Below are positions 40,647-49,479 of a stretch of 58,428 nucleotides of DNA, piece after piece. The stretch is from Nitrospinota bacterium (GTDB lineage Bacteria; JADFOP01). The notes beneath the pieces were generated by a model, which saw nothing but the letters and a program-made list of their open reading frames with translations, ran no database searches and was not told where the DNA came from. The stretch's first letter is position 1; every line of letters begins with the position of its first letter. Made by a program: the position numbers and the translations under genes. The stretch is taken from contig JADFOP010000009.1 in NCBI GenBank assembly GCA_022562795.1, forward strand, positions 1 to 58,428, written 5' to 3'.

Positions 40647-41462
40647 TCACTCGTTAGTGGAGTTTAGTTTGAGGATGAGGTCGTGACGGCCGTCGCCCCG
40701 ATGGAGCCGGAGGTCCACCTCGGTTTGACCGCTCGCTGCCTCAATTGCCTCCTGAAATGCTTGGATGGAATCTGTTGAGTGGTCCCCGATGGCTGTAATG
40801 ATGTCGCCTCGTCGAATTCCTGCGGAGGCCGCCTCGCTATTGCTCTGGACGTGGGAGACTAGAACGCCAACTTTCTCACCCAAGCTGAAGTGCTCTGCAA
40901 TGGCAGGGGTGAGCGCCTGAACGGTTATGCCTAAGGCGTTCTGGGCCAGGTTGGGCTCTTGGCCTTCGTGCGTCTCGATGGTCTTGGCATCCTTGAGGAC
41001 CTGCTCGGTGGCGTAGATGGGGGCATTAACCCGTAGGGCCACGGCTATGGCGTCGCTCGGCCTGCTATCCACCGTGATCTCCCGGCCGTCTACCTCCAGA
41101 CGGATGACGGCGTAGAAAATATTCTTCTCCAGCTTCGTAATGATGATCCTCTCTACCTTCGCATCCACCCCCTTGAGGATGTTCTTGATCAGATCGTGGG
41201 TCAGGGGACGGACCGTGGGGACCTCGTCCATTTGCATGGTGATGGCGTTGGCTTCAAAGGGGCCGATCCAAATAGGCAGCAGGCGAGCGGTCTCCTCGGT
41301 GGTCTCGAGCACAGCGATGGGCTTCGAATTTCTGGGGTCAACTGTAATGCCCTTGATCTTCACGGGTACCAACGTGCCATACGGGCTTGTATCGGCAGCC
41401 CATCCGGCTGCGGCCAATACCGCAATGGTGAAGGTAACAACTAGGATTCTGGCGAACGACAT
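40647..41462 (-). CDS. Secreted bifunctional-nuclease-family (DUF151) domain fused to a PDZ domain
   Basis: The 271-residue protein has a signal peptide (ARILVVTFTIAVLAAAGWAAD). Residues 30-160 form a BFN/DUF151 domain: VKIKGITVDPRNSKPIAVLE, LLPIWIGPFEANAITM, RPLTHDLIKNILKGVDAKVERIIITKL, and EITVDSRPSDAIAVALRVNAPIYA. A PDZ domain follows: GITVQALTPAIAEHFSL, VLVSHVQSNSEAASAGIRRGDIITAIGD, ending with a strand L-R-L-H-R-G-D. BFN domains are usually cytoplasmic and alone; export with a PDZ suggests a periplasmic substrate or peptide-binding partner. ATG 41462 has GGAGG upstream and a promoter with an internal palindrome. The lipoprotein gene follows. Confidence 0.85.
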   Translation of the reverse strand: MSFARILVVTFTIAVLAAAGWAADTSPYGTLVPVKIKGITVDPRNSKPIAVLETTEETARLLPIWIGPFEANAITMQMDEVPTVRPLTHDLIKNILKGVDAKVERIIITKLEKNIFYAVIRLEVDGREITVDSRPSDAIAVALRVNAPIYATEQVLKDAKTIETHEGQEPNLAQNALGITVQALTPAIAEHFSLGEKVGVLVSHVQSNSEAASAGIRRGDIITAIGDHSTDSIQAFQEAIEAASGQTEVDLRLHRGDGRHDLILKLNSTNE

Positions 41463-41494
41463 ACGACCTCCACGTCAGACCAATAAGGGCTGTT

Positions 41495-41524
41495 ATTATA
41501 ACACGGCTGAGCCTCAGCCGTCCA
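41495..41524 (-). promoter_or_regulatory. Promoter with an operator-like palindrome, for the BFN-PDZ gene
   Basis: On the minus strand TGGACG (41524-41519), 18 bases, TATAAT (41500-41495). The spacer contains the perfect inverted repeat ACGGCTGA-3-TCAGCCGT (41503-41521). It could be a repressor site, or the end-hairpin of the upstream gene; no T-run supports a terminator. Confidence 0.5.
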
Positions 41525-41552
41525 TGAAAAGGGCGTCCGGGTGAAGGGTCAC

Positions 41553-41867
41553 TTAACCGCTTTCCTTTGAACGCCGCCGGACAGCTTCCACGCGCTTTTC
41601 CATCTTGCTCATAAGGGAAGCCTTCTCTGAGGCAATACGAGCCTCGATATCGGCCACAGGCACACTCCCCTCCTCGTCGGTTTGAGACTCCTTGATGGCC
41701 GACTGCATCATGATATTCAGCTCGGCTACCTTAGCGTCGAATTCCCTCCGTATCTCGCCGATTTCGTGCTTTTGTTCGTCGGTCAGGGTAGTATCGGCCG
41801 GCTCCAGGCCCTTTTCCTTGAGACGTTCCATGGCTCTCTCATAGGCGCTCTTTAACCCATCGCCCAT
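41553..41867 (-). CDS. Small coiled-coil protein of unknown function (104 aa)
   Basis: A highly charged, helical protein (GLKSAYERAMERLKEKG at the start; EQKHEIGEIRREFDAKVAEL and MSKMEKRVEAVRRRSKE later) with no signal peptide, membrane helix or Cys. Heptad-like spacing of hydrophobic residues suggests a coiled coil. No family recognised. It lies 41 bases after the EamA exporter on the same strand. The next gene downstream has its own promoter. Confidence 0.75.
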   Translation of the reverse strand: MGDGLKSAYERAMERLKEKGLEPADTTLTDEQKHEIGEIRREFDAKVAELNIMMQSAIKESQTDEEGSVPVADIEARIASEKASLMSKMEKRVEAVRRRSKESG

Positions 41868-41908
41868 GATGGCTCTCCTCCCCTGGGGGCTGGCTTTGCC
41901 GTGTGTCC

Positions 41909-42856
41909 CTAATGATAGTGGTCGGATGTAGAAATTTCCACCTTTTTTTCGGCGATACCAGGCCGGGCGGATGTAGGCTTGTGGACCAAGGCAATGCCCA
42001 GGGCCACGAAGGCGGAGCTAAGCAAGAGGTTTCGGGTCAGGGGGTCGCCCAGAAGGAGGTGGCTCAGCGTGACCCCCGAAAGCGGGATGAGGAAGGAGAA
42101 GGCCGAGAGGGTCGATGGGTTATGGCGCTGGAGGAGAATGGTGGCGGCCAAGAAACAGAAAGCCCCCACGACTATGCCTTGAAAGAGCAGGGCGGCCGTG
42201 ACCGAAGGTGAAAAATGCCAGGCCCTCCCCGCCTCGGTCAGCCTGCTCGCCCAGAGGAAGAGGGGTACGCCTACGACCATCTGCCAGAAGACCACCTGGG
42301 AAGGCTCTATGGTCGATATGAGGCGCTTTACGTAGACGATCCGGGCCCCGAGGAGCGCCGCGCTAGCAAAGACGAGGGCGTTGCCAAGCAAATTGCCGCT
42401 CCCAATCTGATCGATGAAGATGAAGGCCACGCCGATGAAGGCAAGGGTGAGGCCAAACACCTTCTGGCCGGTTAGACGGTCGCCCTCCACGAAGAAGTGG
42501 GCCAGGAGAAGGACGAAGAACGGGTTCGAGTTAATGAGGAGCGAGGCGTGGCTCGCTGAGGTGTGGGCTACGCCTAAGTAAAACAAGCCGATCTGGGCAG
42601 CGAATGAGAGGCCGTTGATAATGTGATGGAAAACCTCCCTGCGTGCAGGCCGGAAGGGGATATCTTGGGCGCGCATCCAGGCGGCCAGGCTGAGCCCGGC
42701 TAGAACGAAGCGCAGGGCGGCCATTCCGAAAGGCGGCAACCCTTCAAGGCCCACTTTTATGGCCACAACGTTGCCGCCCCAAAGTAGGAATAGAAAAACT
42801 ATGAAGATGAGGGTCCCATGGCTCAAAAAGTCGTCCTGAGCGGGGTAATCTTGCAC
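41909..42856 (-). CDS. EamA/DMT-family transporter
   Basis: An inner-membrane drug/metabolite transporter, 315 residues, ten helices as two EamA repeats. Helix 1 is LIFIVFLFLLWGGNVVAIKVGL; the first repeat ends near LTLAFIGVAFIFIDQ and the second covers LLGNALVFASAALLGARIVYV to LSSAFVALGIALV. The open frame reaches 43111, but GTG 42856 has GGGAGG at good spacing and directly precedes the membrane domain; the upstream part is basic filler. Substrates of this family are amino acids and other metabolites, mostly exported. The LysR gene diverges from it, so LysR may control it. Confidence 0.85.
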   Translation of the reverse strand: MQDYPAQDDFLSHGTLIFIVFLFLLWGGNVVAIKVGLEGLPPFGMAALRFVLAGLSLAAWMRAQDIPFRPARREVFHHIINGLSFAAQIGLFYLGVAHTSASHASLLINSNPFFVLLLAHFFVEGDRLTGQKVFGLTLAFIGVAFIFIDQIGSGNLLGNALVFASAALLGARIVYVKRLISTIEPSQVVFWQMVVGVPLFLWASRLTEAGRAWHFSPSVTAALLFQGIVVGAFCFLAATILLQRHNPSTLSAFSFLIPLSGVTLSHLLLGDPLTRNLLLSSAFVALGIALVHKPTSARPGIAEKKVEISTSDHYH

Positions 42857-43025
42857 GAGGAATCCTCCCGGAAGCGGGACAATCCGTGGATTATATCGCA
42901 GCAGCGTTGCTAAGGCCACCGCTCTGGAGAGATGACTTGCCAGCGGCCGTGCTCTTTCATACAATGCTTCGAGAGACCTTAGCGGGCCTGCTTCTCCGTG
43001 CCAAAATGGCCTTATCGCCTTACGG

Positions 43026-43054
43026 TTGGCACAGGAATGGCGCTGTGATATACT
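43026..43054 (+). promoter_or_regulatory. Promoter of the LysR gene
   Basis: TTGGCA (43026-43031), 17 bases, TATACT (43049-43054). The predicted start near 43061 gives a leader of about 25 bases before the ATG at 43087. The rest of the 230-bp divergent gap (42857-43086) holds no gene I can support. Confidence 0.65.
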
Positions 43055-43086
43055 TTTGTCTCTTGGACCCGGGGTATTGATAACGA

Positions 43087-43992
43087 ATGGATTTGGAACG
43101 CCTGAATACATTTTGCCTGGTGGTGGAGAAAGAGAGCTTCTCGCAGGCGGCGGAACTCGTCTCGCGCTCTCAGCCCGCCATCAGCCAGCAGATGACCGCC
43201 CTTGAGGAATACTACGGGGTTCGGCTCTTCGACCGCGGGGCCAGAGGAGTCGCGCTCACCGAGGCAGGGCAAATCCTCTACAAGTACGCCAGGCAGCTCT
43301 TAAGGCTTCACGGGGAGGCCCAGGAGGCCCTCGATGGCTTCAAGGGCCTCAAGCGAGGCCAGCTCACCGTCGGGGCGGCCGGCACCATTGCCCAATACTT
43401 CCTGCCTCGCCCCTTGGGGGCCTTCCGCCAGCGCCACCCCCACGTGGTCATCTCCCTAATCGAAGCCGACACCGATGAGCTATGCCAGCTGCTTCGGGAC
43501 CGGAAAATTCACCTTGCTTTCGTCGAGGAAGAGCTGACCTCCGAGGGGCTCATCGTAACCCCCTTCTTCACCGATGAGCTCGTCCTCGCCGTGAACAAAA
43601 AGCATCCTTGGACCATGCGGCCTTCGGTTCCGCTGGCCGAAGTGGCCAAGGAACCGTTCATTTGCCACGACCCGGAGAACCCCCTCCAACGGTTCATCGA
43701 GGAGGCGTTCGACGCCGCAGGCATCGATCACATCAACCGCTTCCTCACCTTCGGCTCCACCGAGGCCGTCAAGGCTGGCGTGGAGAGCGGCCTAGGGGTC
43801 TCTATCCTCTCGCTTTACACCATCGCAAAGGAACGGGGGGCTATGGGGACCATCGCCGTGGTCCCCATCGAGGAAGGAGCCATCAGCAGGGAGCTGACCA
43901 TGCTCTCGGTTCCCGGCCGTTACCAGAGCCCCGCCACCCAGGAGCTCACCAAGCTGGTGACAACCTGGTCGGACGACGATCTCATCCTCTAA
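43087..43992 (+). CDS. LysR-family transcriptional regulator
   Basis: 301 residues. The N-terminal winged helix-turn-helix reads LNTFCLVVEKESFSQAAELVSRSQPAISQQM near residues 6-36, then LTEAGQILYKYARQLL. The periplasmic-binding-protein-like effector domain begins near 90 (QLTVGAAGTIAQYFLP) and includes IHLAFVEEELTSEG. It diverges from the EamA transporter and is followed by a CoA-binding protein gene after five bases. The inducer is unknown. LysR regulators usually act on the divergent neighbour. Confidence 0.92.
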   Translation: MDLERLNTFCLVVEKESFSQAAELVSRSQPAISQQMTALEEYYGVRLFDRGARGVALTEAGQILYKYARQLLRLHGEAQEALDGFKGLKRGQLTVGAAGTIAQYFLPRPLGAFRQRHPHVVISLIEADTDELCQLLRDRKIHLAFVEEELTSEGLIVTPFFTDELVLAVNKKHPWTMRPSVPLAEVAKEPFICHDPENPLQRFIEEAFDAAGIDHINRFLTFGSTEAVKAGVESGLGVSILSLYTIAKERGAMGTIAVVPIEEGAISRELTMLSVPGRYQSPATQELTKLVTTWSDDDLIL

Positions 43993-43997
43993 GACTC

Positions 43998-44447
43998 ATG
44001 TCCCCCGATTCATTCGCCAGGGACGAGGACATCCTCTTCATCCTGCAGACCTACCGCACTGTGGCCGTGGTCGGTTGTTCGCCGAACTCGAATCGGGACG
44101 GCCACATAGTGCCCCGCTTTCTCCAGGCAAGGGGATACCGGATCATTCCCGTGAACCCGAGTGCGGAGAATATCTTGGGCGAGCCTTGCTATCCAGACCT
44201 TGATGCGGTGCCCGAACCAGTGGATGTGGTGGACGTATTTCGCCGCCCCGAGCACGTGCCCCCGATTGTGGATGGGGCCGTTCGGGTCGGTGCATCGGCG
44301 TTGTGGCTTCAAGAAGGCGTGGTGAACGTCGAGGAGGCCCGGCGGGCACGCGAAGCGGGCCTTACGGTCGTTATGGACCGGTGCATGCTCAAGGAATGGC
44401 TCCGCTTCGAGAAGCGGCTCTCCGCCGCCCAAGCCCTTAAACCCTAA
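43998..44447 (+). CDS. CoA-binding domain protein (YccU-like)
   Basis: A small Rossmann-type CoA-binding protein, 149 residues. Residues 12-40 read ILFILQTYRTVAVVGCSPNSNR with the nucleotide-binding glycine region, then FLQARGYRIIPVNPSAENILGE and LDAVPEPVDVVDVFRRPEHVPP. The C-terminus has ALWLQEGVVNVEEARRAREAGLTVVMDRCMLKEW, typical of the family. ATG 43998 sits five bases after the LysR stop. A longer open frame upstream only crosses the LysR gene. Physiological role unknown. Confidence 0.88.
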   Translation: MSPDSFARDEDILFILQTYRTVAVVGCSPNSNRDGHIVPRFLQARGYRIIPVNPSAENILGEPCYPDLDAVPEPVDVVDVFRRPEHVPPIVDGAVRVGASALWLQEGVVNVEEARRAREAGLTVVMDRCMLKEWLRFEKRLSAAQALKP

Positions 44448-44512
44448 ATCAGCAGACTCATTGCTCGCCCAAGAAGCCCGCTTGCGGGTCTAGGTTTGAA
44501 AAGGGTCCCGGC

Positions 44513-45352
44513 CTAGGCAGGGTGGTCAGCCGTGTAGGAAAGGGCGGCCTCGTAGCCTTCGGGTAAGCCGAGGTCAAAGCATTCTCCCTCGATCGGGGCG
44601 ACCAGAAACTCCCCTGCGGCCGCCAGGGCTTGGTAGAGAGGGACATCGTCCACCTCACCGTCGGCCGCCGGCTTTCCTTGTTCATCCAAAAGCTCGAAAA
44701 ACCTCGGCGCCAAAACAGAGCGGCCAATTGCCCGTATTGCCTCGCCTTCGGGGCCAACCCTGAAGGACCCCGAACCTTTATCCTGAAGAGTGGTAACGGC
44801 GAGCCGCCCGTCGGTCCGTCGCCAAACCTCCATGCCCCCGCAGTTGGCGAAACGATAAGCATCCTTCGACCGCACGGTGACTACGGCGCAGGTTGTGAGA
44901 CCCGTGGCGTGGTAGCTATCCAGGCAAGCGGCAATGGACGGCCGAGGTGCAAACGCTACGTTATCCGGCATCAGGCAGGCGATCGCCTCCGCCCCTAGGG
45001 CTGAGCGGGCTCGGACGATGGCGTCGGCCACCCCATCGGCCTCGGGTTGCACCACGAAGAGGATCTCCTCAAAGCGCTGCCGGTAGTCGATCGGCGGGCC
45101 GGCGTAGCTCCACTCCCCCAAGGTCGCGGGCCTTTGCCCGGCAATGTACTCCTCGATTAGCGGCTTGTCCGGACGCACCACCACGGCAACGCGACTAAGG
45201 CCCGCATCAAGCGCCTCGACCATAGAGTGTTCTATGGCGGCCAGGCCTCCTACCGGGAGGAGCTCCTTGGGACGCTCTCCACACAGCTTTCGCATGCGTG
45301 TGCCCAGTCCAGCAGCGGGCACGACCGCAGGGATGTCAACGCGACGGCGCAT
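44513..45352 (-). CDS. Nucleotidyltransferase, UTP-glucose-1-phosphate uridylyltransferase-like
   Basis: 279 residues with the sugar-nucleotide transferase fold. The start is ATG 45352, preceded by TGAGGAGTGCG; the upstream open frame to 45496 is not family-like. The signature loop AAGLGTRMRKLCGERPKELLPVGG is near residues 12-35, VVQPEADGVADAIVRARSAL near 103-122 and CLMPDNVAF near 127. This pattern is closest to GalU/RfbA-type enzymes that make UDP- or dTDP-sugars. It has no sugar-pathway neighbour; it diverges from a small translation-factor-like gene. Confidence 0.82.
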   Translation of the reverse strand: MRRRVDIPAVVPAAGLGTRMRKLCGERPKELLPVGGLAAIEHSMVEALDAGLSRVAVVVRPDKPLIEEYIAGQRPATLGEWSYAGPPIDYRQRFEEILFVVQPEADGVADAIVRARSALGAEAIACLMPDNVAFAPRPSIAACLDSYHATGLTTCAVVTVRSKDAYRFANCGGMEVWRRTDGRLAVTTLQDKGSGSFRVGPEGEAIRAIGRSVLAPRFFELLDEQGKPAADGEVDDVPLYQALAAAGEFLVAPIEGECFDLGLPEGYEAALSYTADHPA

Positions 45353-45425
45353 ATGGACGCACTCCTCATCTTTGTCTATGGTACGCTCCCCAGAACGGAG
45401 GCGCAAGGTTCTGATGACCTCACCA

Positions 45426-45454
45426 TTGACGGTTCTTGAAAGCTTTTGTACCAT
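45426..45454 (+). promoter_or_regulatory. Promoter of the EF-Tu-domain-like gene
   Basis: TTGACG (45426-45431), 17 bases, TACCAT (45449-45454). It gives a leader of about 75 bases before ATG 45536. Confidence 0.45.
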
Positions 45455-45535
45455 AGGTTCCACCTCTCTGGTTATTCTGGGAAGGTTCCGGGGCATTGGG
45501 GGGGAGTCCCGGCCGGTTTGGAAGGAGGGAAGGTT

Positions 45536-45796
45536 ATGGGAGAGCGATTAATCGGTAAAGTCAAGGACTACTTCCGGAAGGTCGAGGTCATGACCCTTGA
45601 GCTGGAAGGTCTCATTAAGGTTGGCGACACGATCCACATCAAGGGTCATACGACCGACCTCACCCAGGCGGTCGAATCCATGCAAATCGAGCACGCGGAC
45701 GTCCAGGAGGGGGGCCCAGGCGACTTGGTAGGCATAAAGGTGGCCGAGCGGGTCCGGCCCGGCGACAGCGTATTTGTCGTGGAAGACTCGGGATAG
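45536..45796 (+). CDS. EF-Tu domain 2-like miniprotein
   Basis: Only 86 residues: IGKVKDYFRKVEVMTLELEG, LIKVGDTIHIKGHTTDLTQ, SMQIEHADVQEGGPGDLVGIKV, and RVRPGDSVFVVED. This is the beta-barrel of translation-GTPase domain 2, as in EF-Tu or IF-2, without any GTPase domain. Such small stand-alone barrels occur in several bacteria, often near U32 peptidases; none is next to it here. ATG 45536 has GGAGGGAAGG in front; the longer open frame from 45446 is upstream leader. Its stop abuts the convergent FAD-oxidoreductase gene. Confidence 0.8.
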   Translation: MGERLIGKVKDYFRKVEVMTLELEGLIKVGDTIHIKGHTTDLTQAVESMQIEHADVQEGGPGDLVGIKVAERVRPGDSVFVVEDSG

Positions 45797-47206
45797 CTAA
45801 AGCCCCCGGAGGATGGTCTCGGCCGCCGCCACGCCGAGGGTGAGTGATACGGTCGTTGCGATCCCAGGCAAGGGATGGCGGGCTACCTTCACCAGGCCCC
45901 CTACTGTGGTCGTTGGGTTAAAGTCGTTTTGGTCGCTCTCGGGGATAGGCCGGCGAACCAAAGGGCTACCGGTGGCCTCGTCCTGAGGCACCAGCTCCCA
46001 GCGACCTGGCAGAAATGGCATTAGCCGCTCAAGCCGCTTGGTAAGCTCCTCCGGGAGGGTCAGGGAATCGGCCCCTGGAGCCTCGGCCAGCCAGCCGACC
46101 ATGAGGAATCGCCGAGTCATCTCCTTGAGTTTGTGGCGGCTCGCGGGGTTATGACTGAGGAGGAGGACCGGCTCTCCGGGCGCCGGACAGTAAGCGGCAA
46201 GCGGCGCAAGGGGTTCTGGAATCACCCCTTCCTCCACTACGAGCAGACAGGTTACCAAGTTCCCGGTTGTGCGCCGTGGCTGGGTCCGAAACCGCCCAAG
46301 GGGTAGGAGATGGCTGGGCTCTCCACCGGCCACCACAACCCTCTCCGCGGGCTCTGTAGAACGTCTTCTGCCCTCCCGAATCGAGATTCCACGGACCCGA
46401 CCGCCTCGTGTCTTCAACGCCCTCACCCTTGTTCCCAACCGGAGGCTTCCACCGGCCGCTTCCAACCGCCCGGCGAGCCAGCGAATTAGCCCATCGACCC
46501 CATCCCTTAGAACAGCCACCTCCTGGGCCGTCATCTTCATAGCCCACAGCCCTGCCGGTTGGGTCACCTCTTCGAGGGGTCGCCAGCAAACCGCCTCGAC
46601 GACCCCGTTAAGGTAGTGCCGTATCTCCCGCGGTAGCTCTTTCACCGGCCCGGCTGCGAAGGGCTCTTCCATTGCTTGGCGTTCCTCGCCGCTATCGGGA
46701 GGAGATGTTTCATGCCTCTGGTCCTCTGGCTCCCCGTCCGCCATCGCTTCGGTGGGCCTCTGGCCCGACGTCAGGAAGGAGTGCCCGACACCCTTCCGCC
46801 CGAGAGTCCAAGCCTCCCGGTCCCACTCTTGCGCGCAAGCCGTCCAAGATGCTAGCGCCGCGGGGAACTCCCGGCCTATTTCCTCGGCCAACCGCTCTCC
46901 CCAGTCAAGTCGATGGGGGTGGCCGAGCGCCTGAAGGCCCGTCGGGACAGGTTGGAGGAGGTGGCGCGCCGTCGCGCCGGGGTGGTCTTTCAGGGCGCCG
47001 AAGAGGCGCATGAGGGGTCGAGAGGAACGCCACCCCCATATGAGGTGGTCTCCGGGTAGGCGATTGATGCCCTTTAGGACCGGACCGTCACCAAGCCCCC
47101 CGGGCTGGGCGGCCGCCTCGAAGACGGTCACCTGGCAGCCCCGACGGGCCAGGAGGGCACCGGCGGCGAGGCCCGCCAGACTCGCACCCACTACGGCCAC
47201 CTTCAT
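45797..47206 (-). CDS. NAD(P)/FAD-dependent oxidoreductase (phytoene-desaturase-like)
   Basis: 469 residues. The N-terminal dinucleotide site is VAVVGASLAGLAAGALLARRG near residues 4-24, followed by FEAAAQPGG. The C-terminus has PTTTVGGLVKVARHPLPG, similar to the family's FAD-closing region. Between residues ~148 and 185 is a Glu/Pro/Ser-rich, probably disordered insert. Relatives oxidise carotenoids, retinol or amines; the substrate is unknown. It lies downstream of argG on the same strand, 120 bases apart. Its stop abuts the convergent miniprotein gene. Confidence 0.8.
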   Translation of the reverse strand: MKVAVVGASLAGLAAGALLARRGCQVTVFEAAAQPGGLGDGPVLKGINRLPGDHLIWGWRSSRPLMRLFGALKDHPGATARHLLQPVPTGLQALGHPHRLDWGERLAEEIGREFPAALASWTACAQEWDREAWTLGRKGVGHSFLTSGQRPTEAMADGEPEDQRHETSPPDSGEERQAMEEPFAAGPVKELPREIRHYLNGVVEAVCWRPLEEVTQPAGLWAMKMTAQEVAVLRDGVDGLIRWLAGRLEAAGGSLRLGTRVRALKTRGGRVRGISIREGRRRSTEPAERVVVAGGEPSHLLPLGRFRTQPRRTTGNLVTCLLVVEEGVIPEPLAPLAAYCPAPGEPVLLLSHNPASRHKLKEMTRRFLMVGWLAEAPGADSLTLPEELTKRLERLMPFLPGRWELVPQDEATGSPLVRRPIPESDQNDFNPTTTVGGLVKVARHPLPGIATTVSLTLGVAAAETILRGL

Positions 47207-47326
47207 CCCTTAACCTCTCAGTCGCCTGCCACGGCCTCCAGCCCCTCGATGGAAGGGCGGCCCTCACCGGTGGATGGAAGACTCTTCAGCATTTAGACCG
47301 GTATTCTACCTCGTGGCGCACCCTCA

Positions 47327-48544
47327 TCATTTCCGCCTCTGGAGGGCCTGGATGCGGAGGCGAAGGGCGTTTAGGCGGATGAAGCCGGTGGCGTCGGCCT
47401 GGTCGTAGACCTCATCGGCTTCAAAGGTCGCGAACTCAGGTCGGTAGAGACCTACGGTGCTCGAGCGACCGACAACCGAACAGCTTCCTTTGTAAAGCTT
47501 CAAGCGCGCGGTGCCCGTCACCCCGCGCTGGGCCTCGTCAATGGTGGTTTGGAGCAGGCGCATCTCGGGCGAGAACCAGTAGCCGTAGTAGATGAGCTCG
47601 CTGTAGCGGGGGATGAGGCTATCGCGCAGGTGCATCACCTCCCGGTCCATGGTGATGGACTCTACGGCCTTGTGGGCCGCATGGAGGAGCGTGCCGCCCG
47701 GCGTTTCGTAGACCCCCCGGCTTTTAATCCCTACGTAGCGGTTCTCTACGAGGTCGAGCCGCCCGATACCGTGGGGGGCGGCGATGGCGTTGGCGCGCTC
47801 GAGCAGGGCCACGGGGCTCAGGGCCTCGCCGTCGATGGCCACCGGGTCGCCTTCGCGGTAGTCAACCTCCACGTACTTAGGCTCGTCGGGGGCCATCTCC
47901 GGCGCGGTGGTCACGAGAAACATAGCCTCGTCGGGCTCCCGCCACGGGTCCTCGAGGATGCCCCCCTCGTAGCTCGTATGAAGCATGTTACGGTCGACCG
48001 AGTAAGGCTTCTCCGCGCTCACGGGCACGGGAATTTCTCGCTCCCGGGCGTAGGAGAGGAGCGCCTCTCGGGAGTTGAGGTCCCACTCCCGCCAGGGAGC
48101 GATTATGGTTATATCGGGGTCGAGGGCGTAGTAGGTGAGCTCGAAGCGGACCTGGTCGTTGCCTTTTCCCGTGGCTCCGTGGCTCACGGTGTCCGCTCCC
48201 TCCCGTGCCGCGCATGCCATCTGGCCCTGGGCGATGCAGGGCCTGGCGATTGAGGTCCCCAGGAGGTAGCCCCCTTCGTAGACTGCGTTGCCCCGAAGGG
48301 CCGGCCAGACGAAGTCGCGAACGAAGGTTTCGCGCAGATCATCCGTCACAGCTGAGGTTGCTCCCGTTGCCACGGCCTTAGCCTCAATAGCCGGGAGGTC
48401 CTCTTCCTGGCCCAGGTCAGCGACGTAGGCAATCACATCGGCCTTGTAGGTCTCCTTGAGCCAGGCGAGAATGACGGAGGTGTCTAACCCCCCCGAGTAG
48501 GCCAGGACAATTTTCTCCGGCTTGGGTGCGGAGTGGGTGATCAT
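47327..48544 (-). CDS. argG: Argininosuccinate synthase
   Basis: Condenses citrulline and aspartate with ATP in arginine synthesis. The 405 residues show the ATP-pyrophosphatase loop [20 protein letters not shown] near residues 13-32, [13 protein letters not shown] near 122-134, and [21 protein letters not shown] near 184-204. The start overlaps the argF stop by four bases, so it is the last gene of the argBDFG run. No argH follows. Confidence 0.96.
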   Translation of the reverse strand: MITHSAPKPEKIVLAYSGGLDTSVILAWLKETYKADVIAYVADLGQEEDLPAIEAKAVATGATSAVTDDLRETFVRDFVWPALRGNAVYEGGYLLGTSIARPCIAQGQMACAAREGADTVSHGATGKGNDQVRFELTYYALDPDITIIAPWREWDLNSREALLSYAREREIPVPVSAEKPYSVDRNMLHTSYEGGILEDPWREPDEAMFLVTTAPEMAPDEPKYVEVDYREGDPVAIDGEALSPVALLERANAIAAPHGIGRLDLVENRYVGIKSRGVYETPGGTLLHAAHKAVESITMDREVMHLRDSLIPRYSELIYYGYWFSPEMRLLQTTIDEAQRGVTGTARLKLYKGSCSVVGRSSTVGLYRPEFATFEADEVYDQADATGFIRLNALRLRIQALQRRK

Positions 48545-49479
48545 GCCGGTGCGCCCCTTTCGCCCATGAGAAACCCCAGGAGGGCTTTTTGGAGGTGGAG
48601 GCGGTTTTCGGCCTGCTCGTAGATGATCGAGGCTGGCCCGTCGGCCACATCCGAAGCTATCTCCTCACCCCGGTGGGCCGGAAGGCAGTGCATGACGACG
48701 GCGCCAGGCCGGGCAGTGCTCAGCAAGTCTTCGTCGATGGTGTAGCCGGCGAAGGCGGCCCGGCGTTTGTCGGCATCAACCTCCTGGCCCATGCTCGCCC
48801 AGACGTCGGTGTAGAGAACGTCGGCCCCATCGGCTGCCTCGGCGGGCTTTCGCACAATCTTTATGGTTGCGCCGGTCTCGGCGGCCAGATTCTCGGCCGC
48901 CGTTCGGATGGCGTGATCGGGCTCGTAGCTCTCCGGGCAGGCCAGGACCAAGGTTAGCTTGAGCTTTGCCGCAGCACTGAGCCAGGAGTTGGCGACGTTG
49001 TTGCCGTCGCCTATGTAGGCGATGGTACGGTCCTTAAGGCTTCCGAAGTGCTCCAGAATGGTAAAGCAGTCGGATAGCACCTGACAGGGGTGGAGGAGGT
49101 CTGAGAGACCGTTGATGACGGGCACGGTGGCGTGGCGGGCCAGCTCTTCGACGTCAGCCTGGGCGAAAGCCCGAAAGACTACGCCGTCGAGGTAGCGCGA
49201 AAGGGTCCGGGCTGAGTCCGCGATAGTCTCTCCGCGGCCCATCTGGAGGTCGGAGGCCGATAGAAAAATCGCATGGCCGCCGAGTTGAAACATGCCCACC
49301 TCGAAAGAGACCCGCGTTCGCGTGGAGGGCTTCATGAAGATCATCCCGAGGGTCTTGCCAGCCAATGTCGGGTGGGGGATGCCGGCCTTTTGCTCCTCCT
49401 TTAGGCGGCGGGCCCGACCGAAGAGCCCTTCGATCTCTCCTGCGGTGAGATCCGCGATACTGAGAAAGTCCCGTTTCAT
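48541..49479 (-). CDS. argF: Ornithine carbamoyltransferase
   Basis: Makes citrulline from ornithine and carbamoyl phosphate. The 312 residues have the carbamoyl-phosphate site [12 protein letters not shown] near 51-62, [24 protein letters not shown] with the HPCQ-type segment [11 protein letters not shown] near 128-138, and the ornithine-loop [10 protein letters not shown] near 265-275. It overlaps argD and argG by four bases at each end. Confidence 0.96.
   Translation of the reverse strand: MKRDFLSIADLTAGEIEGLFGRARRLKEEQKAGIPHPTLAGKTLGMIFMKPSTRTRVSFEVGMFQLGGHAIFLSASDLQMGRGETIADSARTLSRYLDGVVFRAFAQADVEELARHATVPVINGLSDLLHPCQVLSDCFTILEHFGSLKDRTIAYIGDGNNVANSWLSAAAKLKLTLVLACPESYEPDHAIRTAAENLAAETGATIKIVRKPAEAADGADVLYTDVWASMGQEVDADKRRAAFAGYTIDEDLLSTARPGAVVMHCLPAHRGEEIASDVADGPASIIYEQAENRLHLQKALLGFLMGERGAPA

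Noticed and set aside
42857-43111. An 85-residue N-terminal extension of the EamA transporter.
   Set aside because: It is basic filler crossing the LysR promoter; GTG 42856 has a strong ribosome site right before helix 1.
47549-48253. A 234-codon plus-strand frame opposite argG.
   Set aside because: Antisense shadow of a highly conserved gene with no motif of its own.
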